From NCBI GenBank assembly GCA_041567315.1, contig JBFGCA010000095.1, positions 1 to 19,198 on the forward strand: a DNA stretch of 19,198 nucleotides. Direction: 5' to 3'. Positions within the stretch are counted from its first letter, which is position 1, and each line of letters starts with the position of its first letter. Below the pieces are notes generated by a model. The model made no database searches, was not told the origin of the DNA, and saw only the letters and a program-made list of their open reading frames with translations. Position numbers and translations under genes: made by a program. Of the stretch, positions 7,614-16,673 are shown in pieces. This DNA is from JBFGCA01 sp041567315. Its GTDB lineage: Bacteria > Acidobacteriota > Thermoanaerobaculia > Multivoradales > JAHEKO01.

Positions 7614-7642
7614 TTGACTCTGAACTTCATTAGGAATACAGT
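7614..7642 (+). promoter_or_regulatory. Sigma70-type promoter of the small secreted protein gene
   Basis: TTGACT (7614-7619) and TACAGT (7637-7642) are separated by 17 nt. This is the best consensus match in the window and lies in a locally A+T-rich stretch. Transcription should start near 7649, leaving a leader of about 170 nt before the ATG at 7818. Confidence 0.6.
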
Positions 7643-7707
7643 TCAACCATCAAAGCAGGCCATTCGCCGACTTCCCCCGCCAGCCGAGGGGATCTGCGGG
7701 ACCGTCG

Positions 7708-7791
7708 GCGGGTAGAACCCGCGCCGTGCGGCAGGGCCCGACGGGGTCTGCCGATCCGTCTATGGCCCGAGCAGTCCCGGAAAGCGCTCGG
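7708..7791 (+). ncRNA. Structured 5' leader of the small secreted protein gene
   Basis: Three consecutive stems can form in the predicted leader: GCGGGT/ACCCGC with a 3-nt loop (7708-7722), CGGCAG/CTGCCG (7729-7753) and CCGAGC/GCTCGG (7767-7791). The last stem ends about 12 nt before the ribosome binding site. It may be a cis-regulatory leader or a separate short RNA. No known riboswitch class is recognised. Confidence 0.3.
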
Positions 7792-7817
7792 ACATCTACT
7801 CGAGAGGAGTAAAGGAA

Positions 7818-8174
7818 ATGAAGAAGGTCCTGTTTGTCGCCGTCGCCCTCGCCATCGTCCTGCCGTGCGTCGCCGCGGCCGACACCGTCTGGGTGGTCAC
7901 CGAGTCGTCGATCGACGCCGGCAGTTCGCCGCCCGCCGCAGAGTCCAAGACCTCGACGGCCGAGTACGCCTTCCGCCCGGAGAAGATCGACATCATCGTC
8001 GTGGTCGCGGGCCGGAAGTGCGCGCTACGGTCGTCGGCGGCCGGGTCGGTGCCCATGGGCTGCAACTACACCATCACGGTCGCCGCGGACGGCTCGCTCT
8101 CGGGCGAGCTGCGGGCCGGCAACATGGTGTGCACGCAGACCCCCGACATCGTGGTCGGCAAGGCCTGCAAGTAG
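7818..8174 (+). CDS. Small secreted four-cysteine protein of unknown function
   Basis: This 118-residue protein is preceded by a strong purine-rich ribosome binding site (GGAGTAAAGGA) ending a few nt before the ATG. The N-terminus is a clear Sec signal: MKK, then a hydrophobic stretch to residue 20, with cleavage predicted near VAAA-D22. The mature part is about 97 residues, rich in Ser, Ala and Val, with four cysteines (C68, C82, C105, C117) that could form two disulfides. A hydrophobic strand (IDIIVVVAG) precedes the first. No family is recognised. The strong promoter and RBS suggest good expression, and the structured leader suggests post-transcriptional control. Confidence 0.75.
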   Translation: MKKVLFVAVALAIVLPCVAAADTVWVVTESSIDAGSSPPAAESKTSTAEYAFRPEKIDIIVVVAGRKCALRSSAAGSVPMGCNYTITVAADGSLSGELRAGNMVCTQTPDIVVGKACK

Positions 8175-8193
8175 GTAAGCAGAAGGAGTTCGA

Positions 8194-8240
8194 GGCGCCT
8201 TCGGCGGCCGCTGACCCGTCAGCCGCCGCCGAGCGGCGCC
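8194..8240 (+). terminator. Large hairpin after the small secreted protein gene
   Basis: The arms 8202-8214 and 8219-8231 pair over 13 positions with a single C-C mismatch around the loop CCCG. Outer GGCGCC arms (8194-8199 and 8235-8240) extend the structure. It begins 19 nt after the stop codon at 8174. No T-tract follows, so a factor-independent terminator is likely but unproven. Confidence 0.5.
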
Positions 8241-8332
8241 CGCCTCGCCCGGCCAACCCGTTCGGGAACTGGTGAGGGCCGCGCTCCGGACCGCGGGCGG
8301 TCCGGCCGAGGCGAGTTGTGACCTCCGCGGCC

Positions 8333-8341
8333 TGCTAGACT
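8333..8341 (+). promoter_or_regulatory. Extended -10 promoter of alaS
   Basis: TGCTAGACT combines a TGn extended -10 with TAGACT (8336-8341). It shares the 9-mer GCTAGACTC with the toxin-antitoxin promoter. A -35 is weak at the standard distance (GAGTTG at 8313-8318, 17 nt spacer). Start of transcription near 8348 would leave a C-rich leader of about 60 nt. Confidence 0.4.
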
Positions 8342-8408
8342 CGCCATCCGCCCGGCCCCCGCGCGCTCTCCGATTCCTCCCCCTGCACGAAGTCCCCGCA
8401 CCCTCGCC

Positions 8409-11282
8409 ATGAAGTCCCGGCAGATCCGACAGAGCTTTCTGCGCTTCTTCGAAGAGCGCGGCCACGCCATCGTGCCCTCGTCGCCGGTGGTGCCGCTCGA
8501 CGACCCGACGCTGATGTTCACCAACGCGGGGATGAACCAGTTCAAGGACGTTTTTCTGGCCACCGGCAGCCGCGACTTCAAGCGGGCGGCCGACACCCAG
8601 AAGTGCATCCGCGCCGGCGGCAAGCACAACGACCTCGACGACGTCGGCCACGACGGCTATCACCACACCTTCTTCGAGATGCTCGGCAACTGGTCGTTCG
8701 GCGACTACTTCAAGCGCGAGGCGATCGAGTGGGCCTGGGAGCTGCTGACCGGGGTCTACGGCATCCCCGCCGAGCGGCTCCACGCCACCTACTTCGCCGG
8801 CGACGAGGCGGACGGCCTGGAGCCCGACCTCGAGGCCCGCGACCTGTGGCGCGAGGTCACCGGCATCAACCCCGGCCAGGTCCACGCCTTCGGCAAGAAG
8901 GACAACTTCTGGGAGATGGCCGACACCGGCCCCTGCGGCCCGTGCAGCGAGATCCACGTCGACCTCACCCCGGACCTGAGCGGCTCCCGGCTGGTCAACG
9001 CCGACGACGCCCGCGTCTTCGAGCTGTGGAACCTGGTCTTCATCCAGTTCAACCGCACCGCCAAAGGCCTCGCACCGCTCCCCGCCCGCCACGTCGACAC
9101 CGGCATGGGGCTCGAGCGGCTGACCACCGTCCTCCAGGGCCAGCGCAGCAACTACGACACCGATCTGTTCGCCGGGCTGCTCGAGGAGATCCGCCGGGTG
9201 ACCGGCGCGCCGGCCTACGGCGGCACCCTGCCCAGCGGCGGCCCCGGGGTTCCCCACACCGACGAAGAGCAGCGCGACGTCGCCTACCGCATCGTCGCCG
9301 ACCACCTGCGCTGCCTGGTCTTCGCCATCACCGACGGAGCGCAGCCCGGCAACGAGGGCCGCGGCTACGTGGTGCGCCGCATCCTGCGCCGCGCCTACCG
9401 CTACGGCCACCAGTTCCTGGGCGGGCACCGCGCCTTCCTCCACAAGCTGGTGCCCGCGGTGGTCGAGGAGATGGGCGACGCCTTCCCCGAGCTGCGCCGC
9501 AGCCGCGACCTGGTGGCCGGCGCCATCCGTGAGGAAGAGGAGTCCTTCGCCCGCACCCTCGACCAGGGGCTGCGGATGTTCGAGGTGGCGGCGACGACCG
9601 CCGCCGGCCACCACCTCAAGACCATCCCCGCCGAGGTCGCCTTCAAGCTCCACGACACCTACGGCTTCCCCTTCGACCTCACCACCATCATCGCCGCCGA
9701 GCGCGGCCTCGAGGTCGACGAGCAGGGCTTCGACGAGCTGATGGAGCAGGCCCGCGAGCGCGCCCGGCAGGGGGCGCGGGGTGCCGGCGAGGACCTGGCC
9801 CGCGAGCTCAAGCACGCCGCCGCCGCCAACGAGCCCGCCTTCTTCGAGCGCACCGCCACCGACGACGGCGCCAAGTGGGAGACGCTCGAGCTGGAGACCG
9901 AGTTCGCCGGCTGGCTCGACGCCGAGGGCCGCTTCCATGAGGGTGCCCTCGAAGGTCCCGAGCCGTGCGCGGTGCTGCTCCGCCGCACGCCGTTCTACTC
10001 CGAGGCCGGCGGCCAGGTGGGCGACGCCGGGCGGATCACCTGGGCCGCCGACGGCTCGGAGGGCGGCGCCGAGGGCGTCTTCGAGGTCCTCGACACCCAG
10101 AAGGTCCAGGACACGGTGCTCCACGTCGGCCGCCTGGCGGCCGGCCGGCTGGCGCCGGGCACCACGGTCCGGGCGGCGGTCGCCGCCGGGCGCCGCGGCC
10201 TCATCACCGTCAACCACACCGCCACCCACCTGCTCAACCTGGGTCTGCGCGAGGTGCTGGGCGACCACGTCCAGCAGAAGGGCTCGCTGGTCGACGACGA
10301 GAAGACCCGGTTCGACTTCTCGCACGCCGGCCCGGTCACCGCCGACGAGGTCGAGCGCGTCGAGCGGGCGGTCGGCGAGCGGGTCGCCGCCGGCCTGGCG
10401 GTCGACGCCGAGGTCGTGGAGCTGGACCGCGCGCTCGCCATCCACGGCATCCGCGCGGTCTTCGGCGAGAGCTACGGGCGGCGGGTGCGGGTGGTGTCGA
10501 TCGGGGCGCCGGTCGCGGAGCTGCTGGCCGACCCCGAGGCCGCCCGCTGGTACGAGTACTCCGTCGAGCTGTGCGGTGGGAACCACCTGAAAACCACCGA
10601 CCAGGTCGGCGAGTTCGCCCTCGTCGCCGAGGAGGCGGTGGCCAAGGGCATCCGGCGGCTGGTGGGTCTGACCGGCGAGGCCGCCCGCGGCGCCCGCGCC
10701 GCCGCCGAGCGGCTGGCCGGCGAGGCCGAGCGCCTCTCGGACGCGGCCGGCGAGGAGATGGCCGGCGCCCTGACCGCGCTGCGGGCGGCGGCGGCCGAGG
10801 CCACCCTGCCGGTGGCCGAGCGCCGCCGGCTCGAAGAGCGCTTCGAGACCCTCCAGGGCCGGGTCCACGAGCACGAGCGGCACCAGGCCGCGGCCGGCTG
10901 GGAACAGGTCCGCGCCCGCGCCGAGGCGCTGCTCGCCGGAGCCCAGCGCGCCGACGGCACCGCCATCGTGGTCGGCGAGATCCCCGGGGCACCGGCCGAC
11001 CAGCTCCGTCAGGCGGTCGACTGGCTGCGCCAGAAGGCCGGCTCGGCGGCGGTCCTGCTGATCGCCACCAGCGGCGAGAAGATCACCCTGCTGGCCGGCT
11101 TCTCCCCCGACCTGGTGGAGGGCGGTCTCGCCGCCAACCGCCTGATCCGCGAGATCGCGCCGCTGGTCGGCGGCAGCGGCGGCGGCCGCCCCGACTTCGC
11201 CCAGGGCGGCGGCAAGGACGCCGCCCGCGTCCCCGAAGCCCTCGACCGCGCCGCCACCTGGCTCCGCGAGCAGCTGTCGTAG
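8409..11282 (+). CDS. alaS: Alanine--tRNA ligase
   Basis: This 957-residue protein carries the full AlaRS architecture. The class II catalytic domain (residues 1 to about 260) includes FTNAGMNQFKDVFL, TQKCIRAGGKHNDLDDVG, HHTFFEMLGNWSFGDYFK and DTGMGLERL. The tRNA-recognition domain follows. The editing domain has zinc-site motifs HTATH (H603, H607) and CGGNH (C722, H726). A helical linker leads to a C-Ala domain ending in GGGKDA. It charges tRNA-Ala with alanine in the cytoplasm and removes mischarged Ser or Gly. Blocks such as KKDNFWEMADTGPCGPCSEIH and AEEAVAKGIRRLVGLTGEAA resemble eukaryotic AlaRS more than the E. coli type. CGGNH has Asn where CGGTH is usual. There is no Shine-Dalgarno before the ATG. 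It is followed by acs after 37 nt. Confidence 0.97.
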   Translation: MKSRQIRQSFLRFFEERGHAIVPSSPVVPLDDPTLMFTNAGMNQFKDVFLATGSRDFKRAADTQKCIRAGGKHNDLDDVGHDGYHHTFFEMLGNWSFGDYFKREAIEWAWELLTGVYGIPAERLHATYFAGDEADGLEPDLEARDLWREVTGINPGQVHAFGKKDNFWEMADTGPCGPCSEIHVDLTPDLSGSRLVNADDARVFELWNLVFIQFNRTAKGLAPLPARHVDTGMGLERLTTVLQGQRSNYDTDLFAGLLEEIRRVTGAPAYGGTLPSGGPGVPHTDEEQRDVAYRIVADHLRCLVFAITDGAQPGNEGRGYVVRRILRRAYRYGHQFLGGHRAFLHKLVPAVVEEMGDAFPELRRSRDLVAGAIREEEESFARTLDQGLRMFEVAATTAAGHHLKTIPAEVAFKLHDTYGFPFDLTTIIAAERGLEVDEQGFDELMEQARERARQGARGAGEDLARELKHAAAANEPAFFERTATDDGAKWETLELETEFAGWLDAEGRFHEGALEGPEPCAVLLRRTPFYSEAGGQVGDAGRITWAADGSEGGAEGVFEVLDTQKVQDTVLHVGRLAAGRLAPGTTVRAAVAAGRRGLITVNHTATHLLNLGLREVLGDHVQQKGSLVDDEKTRFDFSHAGPVTADEVERVERAVGERVAAGLAVDAEVVELDRALAIHGIRAVFGESYGRRVRVVSIGAPVAELLADPEAARWYEYSVELCGGNHLKTTDQVGEFALVAEEAVAKGIRRLVGLTGEAARGARAAAERLAGEAERLSDAAGEEMAGALTALRAAAAEATLPVAERRRLEERFETLQGRVHEHERHQAAAGWEQVRARAEALLAGAQRADGTAIVVGEIPGAPADQLRQAVDWLRQKAGSAAVLLIATSGEKITLLAGFSPDLVEGGLAANRLIREIAPLVGGSGGGRPDFAQGGGKDAARVPEALDRAATWLREQLS

Positions 11283-11285
11283 CGC

Positions 11286-11300
11286 CGGCAGCCGCTGCCG
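11286..11300 (+). terminator. Short hairpin between alaS and acs
   Basis: CGGCAG (11286-11291) and CTGCCG (11295-11300) form a 6-bp stem 3 nt after the alaS stop. It lies in the -35 region of the presumed acs promoter. It may be a weak terminator or a regulator site. Confidence 0.3.
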
Positions 11301-11305
11301 CCGGG

Positions 11306-11311
11306 TAAGAT
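11306..11311 (+). promoter_or_regulatory. Candidate -10 element TAAGAT of acs, leaderless geometry
   Basis: TAAGAT fits TANNNT closely and ends 8 nt before the acs ATG at 11320. There is no Shine-Dalgarno between them. No -35 consensus is visible 16-18 nt upstream, where the alaS-end hairpin lies. Confidence 0.45.
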
Positions 11312-11319
11312 CGCCGGTC

Positions 11320-13300
<1,981 letters not shown>

Positions 13301-13305
<5 letters not shown>

Positions 13306-13335
13306 CTGAAAATCAGGGCGTCGATGGTTCGAGTC
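13301..13335 (+). other. tRNA-like fragment (anticodon arm to T-loop, GAA anticodon) at a convergent junction
   Basis: CCTGA (13301-13305), loop CTGAAAA (13306-13312) and TCAGG (13313-13317) form a 5-bp stem with a 7-nt loop, as in a tRNA anticodon arm (U33, anticodon GAA, A37). A 5-nt variable region GCGTC (13318-13322), GATGG (13323-13327), T-loop TTCGAGT (13328-13334) and C (13335) follow at exact tRNA spacing. The 3' T-stem strand should be close to CCATC but reads CTGGC, and no D-arm half is present. It is therefore not a functional tRNA, and is either a remnant or a coincidence. The acs stop lies in the left arm and the nucleotidyltransferase stop (opposite strand) in the right arm. Confidence 0.5.
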
Positions 13336-13816
13336 TGGCCCGCTGGCGAAGCTCGAGCGTCCGCCTCAGGACGGGGAGCATCGCGGTGTCCTTCTCCCGG
13401 CCAGCGGCTCTCTTGGACTCGATAACGGCCCCGAGATCGAGCACCAGAACCTCTAGCTCTCCGACTCGGCACGGGTGCGCTCGGTTCGCCACCTCCTCGT
13501 AGTCCCAACCGTCGCCGATCTCCTGCATCGCGTCGAGCAGTCCGTCCCGGGTCTCGAGAAGGTTGATTCGGTTCGCGCGTAGCCGGTCGACCGTCGGTCG
13601 GATCTGGCGTCCCGCGGGGTCGCGGTACCGCGCCTCGAGATCGGTCAGCAGCACCTGCAGACGATCGAGGTTGTCGTCCTCGACGCGAAACACGATGTCG
13701 AGGTCGATCGTCGTGATCGGTGCGCCCTCGAGGATCGCCGCCACGCCGCCGACCACGACAAAGTCGACGCCGCCCTCGGTCAGGGCGCGCAGCAGCGCCG
13801 CGAAGTCAGGCTTCAC
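13313..13816 (-). CDS. Nucleotidyltransferase-fold protein (MNT/AbiEii-like)
   Basis: This 167-residue protein is read from GTG at 13816, 11 nt inside the upstream small gene, which gives the family-like N-terminus (M)KPDFAALLRAL. An ATG at 13840 would add 8 residues. VVVGGVAAILEGAPITTIDLDIVF (given here as GGVAA then DLDI) has the nucleotidyltransferase signature: GG, then D-x-D. The C-terminal part, including LEVLVLDLGAVIESKRAAGREKD (LVLDLGAVIESK then GREKD), matches small stand-alone nucleotidyltransferases related to MNT and AbiEii proteins. Such proteins transfer nucleotides to proteins or tRNAs, some as toxin or antitoxin. The target is unknown. The final residues LEPSTP are encoded by the tRNA-like fragment. 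It is co-encoded with the 80-residue protein. Confidence 0.75.
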   Translation of the reverse strand: MKPDFAALLRALTEGGVDFVVVGGVAAILEGAPITTIDLDIVFRVEDDNLDRLQVLLTDLEARYRDPAGRQIRPTVDRLRANRINLLETRDGLLDAMQEIGDGWDYEEVANRAHPCRVGELEVLVLDLGAVIESKRAAGREKDTAMLPVLRRTLELRQRARLEPSTP

Positions 13817-14048
13817 GGCCGCGGAGCTCCCAGGCCGCATCGAGGAGCTGCTGCACGGCCTGTAGCCGCTCCTCAGGAGTGCGATCGAGCATCCAGCGGA
13901 TGACCGTGAGGTCGACGCCGTCCGCCGCGAAGGCGCCATCGAGCGTCGGCTCGGCGTTGCCCGCCGCCTCGGGCGAGACGGCTTGGGATCGGGCGCTCGC
14001 CGCGGCGCCCGTGTCGGAGCCGACGGGGGGCGCGGATTCGGCAGCCAT
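13806..14048 (-). CDS. Small protein partner of the nucleotidyltransferase
   Basis: This 80-residue protein has a low-complexity Ala/Ser/Pro-rich N-terminal 40 residues. A compact helical C-terminal part follows (DGVDLTVIRWMLDRTPEERL, then QAVQQLLDAAWELRGREA). I recall similar short helical proteins with a V-D-L-T-x-I-R-W-M-L-x-x-(T/S)-P-x-E-R-L pattern encoded just before small nucleotidyltransferases in several phyla, but could not check this. Its stop overlaps the downstream GTG start by 11 nt, so the two are probably translationally coupled. The ATG at 14048 is favoured by TATGAT 8 nt upstream. Function unknown; an adaptor or an antitoxin/toxin role is inference. Confidence 0.6.
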   Translation of the reverse strand: MAAESAPPVGSDTGAAASARSQAVSPEAAGNAEPTLDGAFAADGVDLTVIRWMLDRTPEERLQAVQQLLDAAWELRGREA

Positions 14049-14056
14049 CGAACCGA

Positions 14057-14062
14057 ATCATA
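14057..14062 (-). promoter_or_regulatory. -10 element TATGAT of the small protein/nucleotidyltransferase pair
   Basis: On the minus strand TATGAT, one mismatch from the consensus TATAAT, ends 8 nt before the ATG at 14048. It contains the TGA stop of the upstream symporter gene. No -35 consensus is visible at 17 nt (AATCCC). The geometry suggests leaderless transcription independent of the symporter. Confidence 0.45.
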
Positions 14063-15560
14063 CCCCGCTGTCCCTGCCGGGGATTGCTCTCGAGTCTGGC
14101 GCCCCTTCTGGCCCGGGGGCATGGCTACTCCGCCGGCCGGCCGCCGCCCCTAACAGGTAGCCGGCGACGGCGGCGGCGAGGCCCCAGAGGATGAAGCCGA
14201 GGCCGGAGTCGGCCAGCCAGGCGGGCTCGAGGGCGGCGAGCAGGCCGCGGCTCTCTGCGAAGTAGGCGGTGGCGGTGCCGGCGAGGCCGAGGATGGCCGA
14301 CCAGCGGACGCCGGCCGGCGAGGCCCGGGGGAGGAAGACGGCGGCCACCGGGAAGGCGACGGCCGTGGTGAGGACGCCGCCCGAGAGGTAGAAGATGTCC
14401 CACAGCGACTCGGTGTTGAGGGCGAAGACGCAGGAGGCGGCGACGGCGGCGGCAGTGACCAGGCGCGAGCCGCGGTCGGTGCCGGAGCGGCGGTGCAGCT
14501 CCAGCAGGTCGTAGCCGATGGCCAGGGCCATGACGTTGGCGCAGGTGTCGATGGTGCTCATCGCCGCCGCCACCAAGCCGACGGCCACCAGGGCCGCCAT
14601 CCACGGCGGGGCGAAGCGCTCGACCAGGGCGGCGAAGATGGCGTCGCCGTCGTTGCCGAGCGCGGCCGGTGGCTGACCGTTCTCGAGCGGGAAGAGCGCC
14701 AGCGCCGCCAGCGCGATGAACAGCGGCAGCACGCCCACGAAGAGCAGCGAGTTGGCGCCCGCGATCAGCACCCCGCGGCGGGCGGCGCGGTCGTCTCGGG
14801 CCGCCTGCACCCGCACCCACAGGTCGGTCTCGAACAGCCAGCCCGGCAGGTAGGCGACGAAGGTCAGCGCGATGATCGCGACGCCCGGCGAGGCGAGGTC
14901 GGTCCAGTTCCCGCCGTGACGCAACGGTGTCAGCTCGCCGGACGGCAGCAAGGGGCTGCTGGCGGCCGCCAGCCCCTCGCGCGCCAGCCAGGCCACCGCC
15001 AGGACGTAGAGCGCCACCAGCGCGTACTGCAGCTTGTCGGTCGCCACCACGGCTCGAAAGCCGCCCAGCGAAGCGTAGGCCGCCACCAGCAGGCTGATGC
15101 CGACGATGGCGGCGGCCGGCGAAATCCCCAGGCCGGGCGCCAGCAGACTGGCGGCGACATAGATCTCGGCCCCGCCCCAGACCAGGAAGACGAAGGCCAG
15201 GGCCACGGCCACCGTCCGCCGGGCGCCGGGACCGAAACGCGAGCCGACCATCTCGGGCTGGCTGAAGGCGGGGAGCGCGTGGTAGCGGCGGGCCAGCAGG
15301 TAGATGCCGCCCAGGCTCAGCAGCCAGGGGACGGTGATCAGCCACAGCCCGCCCAGCCCGTACCAGTAGAAGAGCTGGACCGCGTAGACGCACGACCAGG
15401 AGACCGACATGAACCCGGCCGAGATCGACAGCCCCACCGCGCCGGCGCCGAGACCGCGGCCGGCGGTCCAGAAGTCGGCGCCGTGCTCGTGGCGCCGGTA
15501 GCCGTACCAGCCAATGGCCAGCGCCGCCGCGGCGTAGAGCGAGACGGCCAGCCAGATCAT
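14058..15560 (-). CDS. Sodium:solute symporter (SSS) family transporter
   Basis: This 500-residue, very hydrophobic protein has about 13 membrane segments. The first TM begins at residue 2 and is followed by DFWTAGRGLGAGAVGLSISAG (GR-x-LG), the usual SSS opening. LFETDLWVRVQAARDDRAARRG lies in the central loop. AAAMSTIDTCANVMALAIGYDLL (about 328-350) is the TM8 S-T-x-D segment with conserved Na2-site serine and threonine. SSS members import solutes such as sugars, amino acids, organic acids or vitamins with Na+. The substrate cannot be assigned. No Shine-Dalgarno is clear before the ATG at 15560. The 147-bp gap to the upstream epimerase gene holds no gene. Its stop is embedded in the next gene's -10 element. 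Confidence 0.88.
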   Translation of the reverse strand: MIWLAVSLYAAAALAIGWYGYRRHEHGADFWTAGRGLGAGAVGLSISAGFMSVSWSCVYAVQLFYWYGLGGLWLITVPWLLSLGGIYLLARRYHALPAFSQPEMVGSRFGPGARRTVAVALAFVFLVWGGAEIYVAASLLAPGLGISPAAAIVGISLLVAAYASLGGFRAVVATDKLQYALVALYVLAVAWLAREGLAAASSPLLPSGELTPLRHGGNWTDLASPGVAIIALTFVAYLPGWLFETDLWVRVQAARDDRAARRGVLIAGANSLLFVGVLPLFIALAALALFPLENGQPPAALGNDGDAIFAALVERFAPPWMAALVAVGLVAAAMSTIDTCANVMALAIGYDLLELHRRSGTDRGSRLVTAAAVAASCVFALNTESLWDIFYLSGGVLTTAVAFPVAAVFLPRASPAGVRWSAILGLAGTATAYFAESRGLLAALEPAWLADSGLGFILWGLAAAVAGYLLGAAAGRRSSHAPGPEGAPDSRAIPGRDSGV

Positions 15561-15707
15561 GCGGTCAAGGACGTCGCGCCCAACAGTGCCGCGGGCGGCA
15601 TCACTGCCCCGACATCCAACACCCCGAAGTTGCTGACCCGGACATTGCCGAGCCCGACCCCGCGAGCGCCGACATTGCCACCCCCGGCCTCGAACCGGTG
15701 GCCGCCG

Positions 15708-16235
15708 CTACTCGACCAGCGGCCAGGAGGCGTCCTTCTCCGAGATCTCGGTGACCGCCAGCGGCCAGGGGATGGCGAAGGCCGGATCGTCCCAGCGCAC
15801 CCCGCGCTGGGCGTCCGGGTCGTAGAACTCGCCCATCAGGTAGGAGACCTCGGCGCCGTCGGTCATGGTCTGGAAGCCGTGGGCGCACAGCTCGGGCACG
15901 AAGAGCGCCAGCCGGTTCTCGGCCGACAGGTCCACCGCGTAGTGCCGGCGGTAGGCCGGCGAGTCGGGCCGCAGATCGACGATCACGTCGTGGATGGCGC
16001 CCCGCACGCAGCGCACCACCTTGGCCTCCGCGGAAGGCGGCGCCTGGTAGTGCAGCCCGCGCAGCGTCCCGCGCCGGTGGTTGACCGACAGGTTGCACTG
16101 CGCGACTTCGAACCGGATCCCCTGCTCGGCGAACTCGCGGGCGCAGTACGTGCGCGCGAAAAGCCCCCGCGCATCGGCGTGCGGCTCCAGCTCGATCAGC
16201 CAGGCCCCGGGCACCGGCGTCTCGTGGAATCGCAT
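15708..16235 (-). CDS. dTDP-4-dehydrorhamnose 3,5-epimerase (RmlC)-like sugar epimerase
   Basis: This 175-residue protein is about the usual RmlC length. It has RGTLRGLHYQ (R59, catalytic base H62), KVVRCVRGAIHDVIVDLR, LFVPELCAHGFQT (H119) and EVSYLMGEFYDPDAQRGVRWDDP, with candidate acid Tyr at 132 or 138. The core matches the RmlC cupin. The GEFYDP segment has Phe before Tyr, whereas classical RmlC has two tyrosines there (as in NYYSP). The other rhamnose genes (rmlA, B, D) are absent. It may therefore be a stand-alone epimerase for a different nucleotide sugar. The start is weakly supported by GGCGGA a few nt upstream. It follows the VOC gene by 31 nt and is probably co-transcribed. Confidence 0.85.
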   Translation of the reverse strand: MRFHETPVPGAWLIELEPHADARGLFARTYCAREFAEQGIRFEVAQCNLSVNHRRGTLRGLHYQAPPSAEAKVVRCVRGAIHDVIVDLRPDSPAYRRHYAVDLSAENRLALFVPELCAHGFQTMTDGAEVSYLMGEFYDPDAQRGVRWDDPAFAIPWPLAVTEISEKDASWPLVE

Positions 16236-16248
16236 CGTGTCCGCCGTG

Positions 16249-16268
16249 GAGCGGCCGGGCCGCCGCTC
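16249..16268 (-). promoter_or_regulatory. Hairpin between the VOC and epimerase genes
   Basis: GAGCGGC (16249-16255) and GCCGCTC (16262-16268) form a perfect 7-bp stem with a 6-nt loop. It overlaps the VOC stop codon and lies 13 nt before the epimerase start. It could attenuate, or set relative expression of, the two genes. Confidence 0.3.
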
Positions 16269-16647
16269 AGCCGGCCGGCTGGAAGAGCGCCGCCACCGCC
16301 CCGGCCGGGTCGCGGATCACGCAGAAGCTGCCGTGCTCGCCCAGGGTGCGGGGCTCGACCAGCAGCTCGCCACCCAGCTCCCGGCAGCGGGCGGCGCTGG
16401 CCTCGACATCGGACACCGTCACGTAGATCAGCCACTGCGCGGGCAGGTCGGCGTTCCCTCCTCGGGCGTGGCACACCCCGGCCACCCCCTGGCCGCCGGG
16501 CGTCTTCATCACGAAATCGCTGTAGCCACCCATGTCGAGCGGCTCGGCCTCCCAGCCCACCACCTCGGAGTAGAACTCGCGCAGCCCCTCGGCGTCGGGC
16601 ACCGTGAGGTCGACCCATCCGATCGAGCCGGTCTCCTGCTCGCTCAT
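16267..16647 (-). CDS. VOC-superfamily (glyoxalase/dioxygenase-like) protein
   Basis: This 126-residue protein has the vicinal oxygen chelate layout with two beta-alpha-beta-beta-beta units. The first begins IGWVDLTVPDAEGLREFYSEVVGWEAEP and the second QWLIYVTVSDVEASAARCRELGGELL, then FCVIRDPAGAVAALFQP. The FY-x-x-V-x-GW and D-P-x-G-A patterns are typical. Metal ligands of true glyoxalase I are not evident. The function may be antibiotic resistance-like, isomerase or none catalytic, and is unassigned. GGGAGG sits 7 nt before the ATG. It is the first gene of the minus-strand run and is divergent from the SelD fusion. Confidence 0.85.
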   Translation of the reverse strand: MSEQETGSIGWVDLTVPDAEGLREFYSEVVGWEAEPLDMGGYSDFVMKTPGGQGVAGVCHARGGNADLPAQWLIYVTVSDVEASAARCRELGGELLVEPRTLGEHGSFCVIRDPAGAVAALFQPAG

Positions 16648-16673
16648 GCCAGCCTCCCGCTGAATTGGTTCCC

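Larger units (their letters stand above)
7476..7817 (+). other. 342-bp intergenic region with terminator-like stem, palindrome, promoter and hairpins
   Basis: No convincing gene is present. In order it holds: a hairpin CGCCGG/CCGGCG (7499-7504 with 7511-7516) that may end the sulfatase transcript; a perfect palindrome with CCGGTCG/CGACCGG arms (7579-7593); a sigma70-type promoter (7614-7642); and three stem-loops (7708-7722, 7729-7753, 7767-7791) before the small secreted protein gene. The stretch 7613-7660 is markedly A+T-richer than its surroundings. Confidence 0.5.

Noticed and set aside
7521..7715. Possible 64-codon gene in the intergenic region
   Set aside because: No ribosome binding site or recognisable features, and it spans the predicted promoter at 7614-7642.
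15611..15700. Three GACAT-starting units with 30-bp period in the epimerase-symporter gap
   Set aside because: Only the first few bases match between units (GACATTGCC twice, GACATCCAA once); too degenerate to call a repeat array.
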